Assembly: GCA_035631315.1 (NCBI GenBank)
Contig: DASQIZ010000086.1
Span: 1-22,183 of the forward strand
Length of the DNA stretch: 22,183 bases
From: 40CM-2-70-7 sp035631315
Lineage (GTDB): Bacteria; Gemmatimonadota; Gemmatimonadetes; Gemmatimonadales; GWC2-71-9
Reading direction: 5' to 3'
Shown here: positions 1 through 5,968 of the stretch, piece after piece
How the letters are laid out: each line of letters opens with the position of its first letter
How positions within the stretch are numbered: position 1 is the stretch's first letter
Notes under the pieces: generated by a model
What the model was told of the DNA's origin: nothing
The model's input: the letters and a program-made list of their open reading frames with translations, nothing else
Database searches by the model: none
Program-made: the position numbers and the translations under genes

Positions 1-370
1 GCTCCGCGGTTTTCTTCCCGACCCCCGACACCGAGGCGAGTGTCGCGGCATCCCGGTCGCGGATCGCGCGGGCACCCCGCTCGAGCCCCAGGGACGACAC
101 CAGCGCCAGCGCCAGCTTGGGCCCGACCCCCGACACGGTCATCAGACGCTGGAAGAACCGCCGCTCCGTCTCGGCGCCGAATCCATAGAGGGTCCAGGCA
201 TCGTCCCGAACGATCAGCTCGGTCGCGAGGGTCACCTCGCTCCCGGTCGGGCCCAGCCGTTCGAGCACACTCGCCGGCACCACGACCTCGTAGCCCACGC
301 CCGCCGGGGTGTCGATGGTGAGGCGGTCACCGTGGAGGCCGGCGATCCGGCCGGTCAGCCGGGAGATCAC
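1..370 (-). CDS. ruvA: Holliday junction branch migration protein RuvA (3' end outside window)
   Basis: RuvA binds the four-way Holliday junction as a tetramer and loads the RuvB motor; RuvABC resolves recombination intermediates in the cytoplasm. About 123 residues are present. The N-terminus reads (M)ISRLTGRIAGLHGDRL, typical of the RuvA OB-fold domain. Two helix-hairpin-helix motifs follow in the second domain (LMTVSGVGPKLALALVS and LASVSGVGKKTAE). The C-terminal RuvB-contact domain lies beyond base 1. The start is a GTG at 370-368 whose last bases form the TGA stop of ruvC (GTGA overlap), so translation is probably coupled. Gene order yebC-ruvC-ruvA on one strand is common in bacteria, and ruvB may follow outside the window. 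Confidence 0.95.
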   Translation of the reverse strand, partial: MISRLTGRIAGLHGDRLTIDTPAGVGYEVVVPASVLERLGPTGSEVTLATELIVRDDAWTLYGFGAETERRFFQRLMTVSGVGPKLALALVSSLGLERGARAIRDRDAATLASVSGVGKKTAE

Positions 371-846
371 GAGCGGATGATGTGCGTGAGGGCGACGGCG
401 ACGCCGTCGGCCGCGTCGGAGGGCTTCGGCGTGGTGCGCAGCCGGAGCAGTTTGGCGACCATCGCGGCGACCTGGGCCTTCGGCGCGGCCCCCGCGCCGA
501 CGACGGTCTTCTTGATGCGGGCGGGGGAGTACTCCGCGATGGCGACCCCGCGTTGCGCGGCGGCGAGCAGCACGACGCCCCGGGCGTGCCCCAGCACGAG
601 CGTGGTGCGGACGTTCTTATGGTAGAAGGCGTCTTCGAGGGCGAGATGGGTCGGGCGATGCCGGGCGATCAGCTCCACAATGCCGGCGTACAGCTCGGCG
701 AGCCGGACTTCGAGTTTGCCGGAGCGGGGCAGGCGGATCACTCCGCACTCGATCAGGTGTCCGAAGCCCGGGCCCCCGTTGCCGTTGCGCTCGACGATCC
801 CGTACCCGGTGACCGCCGTCCCCGGGTCGACGCCCAGGACCTTCAC
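367..846 (-). CDS. ruvC: Crossover junction endodeoxyribonuclease RuvC
   Basis: RuvC is the dimeric Mg2+-dependent resolvase that nicks Holliday junctions held by RuvAB. The 159-residue product has normal length. The four acidic active-site residues are visible: Asp7 in VLGVDPGT, Glu71 in ALEDAFYHKN, and Asp144 and Asp147 in SDAADGVAVALTH. The start chosen is the GTG at 846-844, because the family begins at MKVLGVDPG. The open frame extends further upstream, but that stretch is antisense to nothing useful and lies inside yebC. Only one base separates this start from the yebC stop at 848, and no strong ribosome-binding site is seen, so the gene probably depends on coupling to yebC. The stop overlaps the ruvA start. 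Confidence 0.95.
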   Translation of the reverse strand: MKVLGVDPGTAVTGYGIVERNGNGGPGFGHLIECGVIRLPRSGKLEVRLAELYAGIVELIARHRPTHLALEDAFYHKNVRTTLVLGHARGVVLLAAAQRGVAIAEYSPARIKKTVVGAGAAPKAQVAAMVAKLLRLRTTPKPSDAADGVAVALTHIIRS

Positions 847-847
847 G

Positions 848-1597
848 TCATCCGTCGATCGCCGCCAGCGCCTCGGCGTCGATATCGAAGTTGGACGACA
901 CCTTCGCCACGTCGTCGCACTCTTCGAGTGCCTCCACGAGTGCGAGGAGACGCTTCGCGTCTCCGACATCGACCTTCACGGTGTTCCTGGGAATACGCGC
1001 GATCTCGGCGCTTTGGACTTTGAGCTTCCTGGCCGCGAGCGCATCACGGACGACGTGCAGCTGCGGCGGCGCGGCGGTGACGACGTAGACGTCGCCATCG
1101 CGCGCGAAGTCATCCGCTCCGGCATCGAGCGCGGCTTCCATCGCGGCATCTTCGTTGACGCCGGCGGCGTCCAACATGATCTGCGCTTTGCGGTCGAACA
1201 TCCATGCCACGGAGTTCGTGGCGCCGAGGTTGCCGCCGTTGCGCGAAAAGATGTGACGGATGTCGGCCACCGTGCGGGTGGGATTGTCGGTGGTCGCGTC
1301 GATCATGATCGCTGCGCCTCCGGGGCCGTAGCCTTCGTAGGTCACTTCTTCGTACGTCACCCCCGCCAGCTCGCCGGTCCCCTTCTTTACGGCTCGGTCG
1401 ATGTTGTCGGAGGGCATGTTTTCGGCTTTGGCCGCGTCGATGGCGGTCCGGAGCCGGGCATTGCCGGCCGGATCGCCCCCACCCGCCTTCGCCGCGATGG
1501 TGATTTCACGGATGAGACGGGTGAACAACGCGCCCCGCTTGGCGTCTGTGACCGCCTTCTTCCGCTTGATTTGCTTCCATTTACTGTGGCCAGCCAT
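848..1597 (-). CDS. yebC: YebC/PmpR family protein (DUF28/TACO1 family)
   Basis: The protein is 249 residues long, normal for the family. It opens with the family signature MAGHSKWKQIKRKKA, and contains the conserved GTGELAGVTYEEVTYEGYGPGG region (residues about 72-93, quoted here in part) and NGGNLGATNSVAWMF. Members have been described both as transcriptional regulators and, more recently, as translation factors that relieve ribosome stalling at proline runs; the sequence alone does not choose between these. It leads the yebC-ruvC-ruvA operon. A good ribosome-binding site (CGGGAG, six bases before the ATG) is present, unlike many other leading genes here, and a promoter is predicted at 1618-1645. 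Confidence 0.95.
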   Translation of the reverse strand: MAGHSKWKQIKRKKAVTDAKRGALFTRLIREITIAAKAGGGDPAGNARLRTAIDAAKAENMPSDNIDRAVKKGTGELAGVTYEEVTYEGYGPGGAAIMIDATTDNPTRTVADIRHIFSRNGGNLGATNSVAWMFDRKAQIMLDAAGVNEDAAMEAALDAGADDFARDGDVYVVTAAPPQLHVVRDALAARKLKVQSAEIARIPRNTVKVDVGDAKRLLALVEALEECDDVAKVSSNFDIDAEALAAIDG

Positions 1598-1617
1598 GCG
1601 TCGCTCCCGGCGCGTCC

Positions 1618-1645
1618 GAAATAGTGTGCTGAAAGGAACTTACAA
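1618..1645 (-). promoter_or_regulatory. Predicted sigma-70-type promoter for yebC-ruvCA
   Basis: Read on the minus strand, TTGTAA (1645-1640) and TATTTC (1623-1618) are 16 bases apart. This would give a leader of about 14-20 bases carrying the CGGGAG ribosome-binding site of yebC. The -10 match is imperfect, and its -35 lies next to the divergent lipoprotein promoter. Visual match only. Confidence 0.35.
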
Positions 1646-1646
1646 C

Positions 1647-1676
1647 TTGACCCGAGTGCGCCGCCACAGCTAGGAT
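1647..1676 (+). promoter_or_regulatory. Predicted promoter for the lipoprotein gene, leaderless spacing
   Basis: TTGACC (1647-1652) and TAGGAT (1671-1676) are separated by 18 bases. The ATG at 1685 follows the -10 box by only eight bases, so transcription would start about two bases before the start codon. No ribosome-binding site fits in between. This supports a nearly leaderless mRNA. Confidence 0.6.
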
Positions 1677-1684
1677 ACGCCCCC

Positions 1685-2140
1685 ATGCAACGCGCCTGGC
1701 TCTTGATACTGGTCGCCGCCGTCGTCGGTACGGCCTGCCACCGCCCCTCCGAGGTCTCCCGGCACACCATCGCCCAGTCGTTGCGAGGCGTGATGGTGTA
1801 CCCCCGCTCGGCTCTCGTCGACATGTCCTCCGGCGACAGCGCGGGGCAAATGACGCTGTCGAGCCCTGATGCCCCGGACACCGTAGCGACGTGGTTCCGG
1901 GCCAATCTGCTGCTGAACGACTGGACGCTGGAGACCGACGCCAAGCAGACGGATGGATCGATTCAGATGTACGCAGAACGGAAACACCAACCTCTGTGGA
2001 TCACCATTCAGCGGGCGAGTGGGGCGGCGGGCTCGAGTTACACGGTGACGGGGGCCATCACCGGCAGCTCGGATTCGACTGCCGATGCGACTCAGCGGTC
2101 CGGGTCGAGCATGTCCTCGAAGCGCATCCAGCGGCGGTAG
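1685..2140 (+). CDS. Small putative lipoprotein, function unknown
   Basis: The 151-residue product begins with a short signal peptide: MQR, a hydrophobic stretch at residues 5-14, then VVGTAC with Cys18 as a possible lipidation site. The lipobox is relaxed, with Gly at -3, so plain secretion is an alternative. The mature part has the pattern VYPRSALVD, then a hydrophilic strand, then SPDAPDTVATWFRANLLLNDW. This layout of a YP-x-A strand followed by a helix and a W/F is seen in many small bacterial periplasmic proteins, but I cannot name a family. The final 17 residues are Ser/Thr/Arg-rich and are encoded over the convergent helicase gene (49-base overlap), so they are probably not functionally important. 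It stands alone between two minus-strand operons. Confidence 0.7.
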   Translation: MQRAWLLILVAAVVGTACHRPSEVSRHTIAQSLRGVMVYPRSALVDMSSGDSAGQMTLSSPDAPDTVATWFRANLLLNDWTLETDAKQTDGSIQMYAERKHQPLWITIQRASGAAGSSYTVTGAITGSSDSTADATQRSGSSMSSKRIQRR

Positions 2141-2964
2141 AAGTACAGATCGACGAAGCCGGTCGGACCATTCCGGTTTTTCGCCACCGCCAGCTCCGTC
2201 GCACCTTCCACGCCCCCTGACGGGGCGTACATCTCTTCCCGAAAAATCGTCAGCACCAGATCCGCGTGCTGTTTCACCGCGCCGAGCGTCGCGAAGTCCT
2301 CGAGCGTGGGCCGGGGATTCGGACGGTTCGCGGTGAACGCGGGCAGCTGCCCGATCACGATCACGGCCGCCTGACGCTCCACGGCGAGCCCCTTCAGCCG
2401 CCGGAGCGTGAGCGCCAGCTCTTCGTCCTGGGTGTGGCGGCCCGCGCCGGCCGGAGATGGGACGAGCTGCAGATAGTCGATGATGATCAGGTCGGCGTCG
2501 CGCGACGGTTCCAGCCGCGCGGCGAGTGTCTCGAAGTCATCGGCGGCGAGCGGGAGGATGGTGAGCGGCAAACCCCGGAGCCGCACCGCGGCGGCACCGA
2601 TGCCGGCGCGCCCCTGATCGTTGACCTTCGCCACGCGCAGCTCGTCCACCGACACGCGCCCCTCGATGGCGAGGGCACGTTCCATCAGCCGCTCTTCGGT
2701 CATTTCTCCCGACAGAAACATGACGTCCGCGCCCGATTGCGCGGAACGCAGGGCCATGCCCAGCGCCAGCGCCGACTTTCCTGATCCCACATCGCCGCCG
2801 AGGACGACGAGATCGGTGCGCCGCACACCGCCACCGAGGAGGCGGTCGAGGGACGGGAAGCCAGTGGGTACCGTGTCGTCGAGCGGGACGCCGGGACGTT
2901 GGGCGTCGACGCGGGCCACGAGTCGCTCGACCGATGAGCCGCGGGCAATTCGGCGGGGTCGCAT
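2092..2964 (-). CDS. Stand-alone DnaB-type helicase C-terminal (RecA-like) domain protein
   Basis: The 290-residue protein matches the motor domain of replicative helicase DnaB, without the N-terminal primase-binding domain and linker (DnaB is about 450 residues). Visible motifs are Walker A GGDVGSGKS (residues 56-64, Lys63), FLSGEM (83-88, like the FSLEM of DnaB), Walker B LIIIDYLQLV (Asp163), GQLPA (position of the DnaB SQLNR motif), LGAVKQHADLVLTIFREEMY in place of SGxIEQDAD, and AKNRNGPTG, matching the DnaB KQRNGPTG arginine region. It is probably an ATP-driven DNA translocase or a recombination or loading ATPase; its partner is unknown. I chose the ATG at 2964 because GAGG lies just before it. 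A TTG at 2973 overlapping the upstream TGA is the alternative. Confidence 0.85.
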   Translation of the reverse strand: MRPRRIARGSSVERLVARVDAQRPGVPLDDTVPTGFPSLDRLLGGGVRRTDLVVLGGDVGSGKSALALGMALRSAQSGADVMFLSGEMTEERLMERALAIEGRVSVDELRVAKVNDQGRAGIGAAAVRLRGLPLTILPLAADDFETLAARLEPSRDADLIIIDYLQLVPSPAGAGRHTQDEELALTLRRLKGLAVERQAAVIVIGQLPAFTANRPNPRPTLEDFATLGAVKQHADLVLTIFREEMYAPSGGVEGATELAVAKNRNGPTGFVDLYFYRRWMRFEDMLDPDR

Positions 2965-2969
2965 GGCCC

Positions 2970-3344
2970 TCAATCTACCCGCGCACCGCGGACCGCGACG
3001 GTCACGGCGTCGGCGGCCTCGGGCCCCAGCACCTCGCGCGCGGGCGCGACGAGCTGCGCCAGCACTACCGCGGCGGCGGACGGGGTGGCCGGATCGAGGT
3101 GCGCCCGCGCGGCCGCGAGTGCCCGCTTGAGGGGCGCGGGGAGCGCCAGGGACGCGATGCGGGTTTCGAGAGCCTGCAGGCGCCGGCGGTGGTTCTTCGG
3201 CGACACGGGCGCGGGAGGGAGCAGCGCCTCGGCCGCGCGGAGCGTCAACCAGAGGGCGTAGAGTCCGTCCCGTTTCGGGCCCCGCGGCGCCGCGGCGACC
3301 AGCGTGACGAGACGCTCCTCGGCCGGACTGGTGGCGCGGATCAT
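2970..3344 (-). CDS. Hypothetical protein, Ala/Leu/Arg-rich, helical
   Basis: I do not recognise this 124-residue protein. It starts MIRATSPAEERLVTLVAAAP and is rich in Ala, Leu and Arg, with no signal peptide, membrane segment or metal-binding motif. It appears to be mostly helical, with basic patches such as KNHRRRLQALETR near residues 50-62. Its ATG (3344-3342) overlaps the TGA of the GT9 gene (ATGA), and its own stop is six bases before the helicase ATG, so it is tightly coupled between a glycosyltransferase and a DnaB-like ATPase. That placement supports a real gene. A small partner or accessory protein of the downstream ATPase is one speculative role; nothing in the sequence proves it. 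Confidence 0.65.
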   Translation of the reverse strand: MIRATSPAEERLVTLVAAAPRGPKRDGLYALWLTLRAAEALLPPAPVSPKNHRRRLQALETRIASLALPAPLKRALAAARAHLDPATPSAAAVVLAQLVAPAREVLGPEAADAVTVAVRGARVD

Positions 3345-4327
3345 TTCGCGAGGTGCTCGGCGGCCCGGTCTACGTCTACCGGGGCGATGTCGTCGAGACA
3401 GCGGTGATGGCCCATGGGGCACCGGTTCGACCCCATCGCGGAGCAGGGGCGGCAATCGAGTGTGCGTTCCATGACGGTCGAGGGCGCCTGATAGGGCGCG
3501 AAGCCGAATTGACGGACGGTGGGACCGAAGAGCGCGACCACGGGCGTGCCGACTCCGGTGGCCATGTGCATGACACCGGTGTCTCCCGACACCGCCACGC
3601 GGGCCCGGGCGAGGAGAGCCCCGGTCTCCTGAAGGGAGAAGGTCCCCGCGACACTGCGGACGCCGTCGATTTGCGACGCGATTCCGCGGTCGGCAGTACC
3701 ACCGACGATCACCGGTGTCATGCCTCGCGACGTGAATCTCCCGGCGAGCGCCGCCCAGTGTCCCGCGGGCCAGCGCTTGGTGACGTGCGCAGCGCCGGGA
3801 GCCAGGACCGCGAGCGAGTGCGGCGCGAGCCCCTCGGTGCGGATCCACTCGTCTACGCGGGTCTTGGCTTGCGCGCCGATTGCGAAGTCGGGAGGTCCTC
3901 CGTCCGGTTTCACGTCGAGATGCCGGGCCGCTTCGAAGTACCGCTCAGGCACCGGCGTGTGGGTCCCGTACCAATCGAGCTTGGTGGAGATGAGCCAGCC
4001 GCGCGCGAGCTTCCGCTTCCGGTATCCCGCCCACTGGCCCGGCACCAGGAACCGGAGGGCGCGGCTCCGGAGGGATCCGTGGAGATCGAGCCCGTGAGTC
4101 GGGGCGAGCGACTTGAGCCGGCGGGCCAGGTGCCGCACCGGCTCGTCCGGCTCCAGGGCCACGACCCGGTTCAAGTTCGGGTTTTCTGACACCAGGGGCA
4201 CGAGCACCCTCTTGGTGACGAAGGTGAGGTCGGCTTCGGGGTGACGGCGCCGGAGGGCGCGGACGAGCGGCGTGGTGAGGATGACATCGCCGATGGAGCT
4301 GAAGCGGACCAAGAGGATGGACAACAC
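3341..4327 (-). CDS. Glycosyltransferase family 9 (ADP-heptose:LPS heptosyltransferase type)
   Basis: The 328-residue enzyme has the GT-B fold and GT9 signatures. The N-terminal loop is LVRFSSIGDVILTTPLVRAL (residues 6-25), the central donor-domain start is LAVLAPGAAHVTKRWP, and the donor-binding region is GDTGVMHMATGVGTPVVALF followed by GPT and FGFAPYQ. The cysteine-rich tail (DCRPCSAMGSNRCPMGHHRC) is also typical of heptosyltransferases of the WaaF/WaaQ group. It would add a heptose or related sugar to the LPS inner core on the cytoplasmic face of the inner membrane. The donor sugar cannot be read from sequence. The start is GTG at 4327 (a TTG follows directly), preceded by a near-consensus TACAAT box and no ribosome-binding site. 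It leads a three-gene coupled unit. Confidence 0.9.
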   Translation of the reverse strand: MLSILLVRFSSIGDVILTTPLVRALRRRHPEADLTFVTKRVLVPLVSENPNLNRVVALEPDEPVRHLARRLKSLAPTHGLDLHGSLRSRALRFLVPGQWAGYRKRKLARGWLISTKLDWYGTHTPVPERYFEAARHLDVKPDGGPPDFAIGAQAKTRVDEWIRTEGLAPHSLAVLAPGAAHVTKRWPAGHWAALAGRFTSRGMTPVIVGGTADRGIASQIDGVRSVAGTFSLQETGALLARARVAVSGDTGVMHMATGVGTPVVALFGPTVRQFGFAPYQAPSTVMERTLDCRPCSAMGSNRCPMGHHRCLDDIAPVDVDRAAEHLAK

Positions 4328-4333
4328 GGGAAG

Positions 4334-4339
4334 ATTGTA
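4334..4339 (-). promoter_or_regulatory. Predicted -10 box (TACAAT) for the GT9 unit
   Basis: On the minus strand TACAAT differs from TATAAT at one base and lies six bases before the GTG start at 4327. Transcription would begin at or next to the start codon, so the mRNA should be leaderless. No clear -35 box is seen at 16-18 bases. Confidence 0.5.
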
Positions 4340-4347
4340 CCCTCTCG

Positions 4348-4376
4348 TTGCCCGGCTCCGCCAGCCGGGCTAGCTT
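4348..4376 (+). promoter_or_regulatory. Predicted porX promoter, leaderless spacing
   Basis: TTGCCC (4348-4353) and TAGCTT (4371-4376) are separated by 17 bases, and the ATG at 4385 follows the -10 by eight bases. No ribosome-binding site is present. The spacer is almost entirely filled by a perfect inverted repeat (4350-4370). Confidence 0.5.
4350..4370. repeat. 8-bp inverted repeat filling the porX promoter spacer, possible operator
   Basis: GCCCGGCT (4350-4357) and AGCCGGGC (4363-4370) are perfect reverse complements around a five-base centre. The dyad starts inside the putative -35 box and ends exactly where the -10 box begins, where a repressor or a MerR-type activator would bind. It lies between two divergent gene starts, so a transcription terminator is unlikely. 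Confidence 0.55.
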
Positions 4377-4384
4377 TGCCTCAC

Positions 4385-5968
4385 ATGGCGCGCCCCAAGA
4401 GCATTCTGTGGGTCGATGACGAAGTCGAAGGCCTCGCCGGGCACCGCCGCTTCCTCGAACAGCAGGGATTCGCCGTCGAGCAGGCGGCGCACGGAGACGA
4501 TGCCCTCGCGCTCCTGCGCCGGCAGCCGTACAGCGTCGTGCTTCTGGACGAGCAGATGCCCGGCCGCCGCGGCCTCGAGCTGCTCGGCGAAATCCGCAGC
4601 ATCGATCCCGCCATGCCCGTCGTGATGGTCACGCAGAGCGAGGACGAAGGCACGCTCCGCGAGGCCATCGGCATCCAGGTCGACGACTATCTCGTCAAAC
4701 CCGTCCATCCCCGTCAGATCCTGTCCGTCGTCACGCGGCTCCTGGAAGGGGACCGCATCCGGCAGCAGCGCCTCGCGCGCGACTTCGTCGGGCGGTTCCG
4801 CGAGCTCGAGGGGAAGCGCGCCTCGGCCCTCGCGTGGCGCGAATGGATCGAGTACTGGGTGGAGCTGGCGCGCTGGGAGGTCAAGCTCGCGGCCGCGTCG
4901 GAGCCCGGCCTGGCCGACGCCCTGCGCTCGCTGCAGGTCGCGCTCCGCAAGGACTTCACCGATTTCGTGAAGCGGCAGTACGCCAGGTGGCTCGCCAATC
5001 CCGAGGGAGACCGGCCGCCGCTGTCCGTGGATGTCGGTGCCGAGTTTCTCCTGCCGGTACTCAAGCGGACGGGGAAGGTCCTGTTCATCGTCGTGGACTG
5101 CCTCCGGCTGGACCAGTGGGAGGCGCTGCGCGATCTGGTGACGCCGATGTTCGACATCGAGGAATCGCACTACTTCGGCATCGTGCCCACGGCCACCCCA
5201 TACGCACGGAATGCGATCTTCTCGGGTCTCTATCCCATGGAGATCGCGGCCCGCCACCCCGAGTGGTGGGGGCACGCGAACGACGACGAGAGCCTCAACG
5301 CACACGAGGCCGAGTTGCTCACGGAACAGCTCTCCGATCTCATGGGCCGGCCCGTACCGGTGCGCTACGAGAAGCTCTTCACGGCCGCGGATGGCACCGA
5401 GCTGCTCAAACGGCTCCCGGCGCACCTGGCGCAGGAGGGTGTGACCGCGCTCGTCTTCAACTTCATCGACCAGCTGACCCATGGCCGGTCGGAGAGCGCC
5501 ATCCTCTATGAAGTGGCGCGCGACGCGGACGCCCTGCGCGGATTGACCCGGACCTGGTTCGAGCGGTCTCCGGTGATGGCGGCCCTGGCGGAGGCGGAAC
5601 GGCGCGGCGTGCCGGTGCTCCTGACGACCGATCACGGGTCGATTCACTGCGAGACGCCGGCCACGGTCTTCGCGAAGCGGGACGCGACCCAGAACCTGCG
5701 GTACAAGTTCGGCGAAGACCTGCGGGCCGAGGATGCCGAGGCCGCGGTAATCGTCGAGGATCTGAAGTCGTATGGATTGCCGTCGATGGGATTGGGTGTG
5801 CGGATGGCGCTGGCCGCGGGGGACCGGTTCTTCGTGTATCCCACCAAGCTGCGGGAGTACCAGGCCCGCTATCGCGGATCGTTCCTGCACGGTGGTGTGT
5901 CGCCGGAAGAGATGATCCTGCCTGTGGCGCTCCTCACCCCCCGCGCTCGCGGGGGAGGACCGCGCTAG
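4385..5968 (+). CDS. porX: PorX-type response regulator with PglZ (alkaline phosphatase superfamily) effector domain
   Basis: The 527-residue protein joins a CheY-like receiver (residues about 5-125: acidic pair Asp11/Asp12, phosphoacceptor Asp55 in VLLDEQMPG, Lys in DYLVKPVHP) to a helical linker and a PglZ-type metal-dependent phosphatase domain. The latter shows VVDCLRLDQWEAL (metal ligand Asp), TATPYARNAIFSG (nucleophile region), FIDQLTHGRSES, LLTTDHGS and FLHGGVSPEEMILP. In Bacteroidota, PorX with the kinase PorY controls the type IX secretion system, and its PglZ domain hydrolyses oligonucleotide substrates. Whether this organism has a type IX system cannot be seen here. The ATG at 4385 is favoured over upstream starts because the receiver begins there and a leaderless promoter fits. 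The stop abuts the exporter ATG. Confidence 0.85.
   Translation: MARPKSILWVDDEVEGLAGHRRFLEQQGFAVEQAAHGDDALALLRRQPYSVVLLDEQMPGRRGLELLGEIRSIDPAMPVVMVTQSEDEGTLREAIGIQVDDYLVKPVHPRQILSVVTRLLEGDRIRQQRLARDFVGRFRELEGKRASALAWREWIEYWVELARWEVKLAAASEPGLADALRSLQVALRKDFTDFVKRQYARWLANPEGDRPPLSVDVGAEFLLPVLKRTGKVLFIVVDCLRLDQWEALRDLVTPMFDIEESHYFGIVPTATPYARNAIFSGLYPMEIAARHPEWWGHANDDESLNAHEAELLTEQLSDLMGRPVPVRYEKLFTAADGTELLKRLPAHLAQEGVTALVFNFIDQLTHGRSESAILYEVARDADALRGLTRTWFERSPVMAALAEAERRGVPVLLTTDHGSIHCETPATVFAKRDATQNLRYKFGEDLRAEDAEAAVIVEDLKSYGLPSMGLGVRMALAAGDRFFVYPTKLREYQARYRGSFLHGGVSPEEMILPVALLTPRARGGGPR

Noticed and set aside
2965..2973. TTG start of the DnaB-like gene overlapping the upstream TGA
   Set aside because: It has no ribosome-binding site, while the ATG at 2964 is preceded by GAGG; kept only as an alternative.
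4350..4370. Intrinsic terminator at the GCCCGGCT/AGCCGGGC hairpin
   Set aside because: It lies between two divergent starts and lacks a T-run; an operator fits better.
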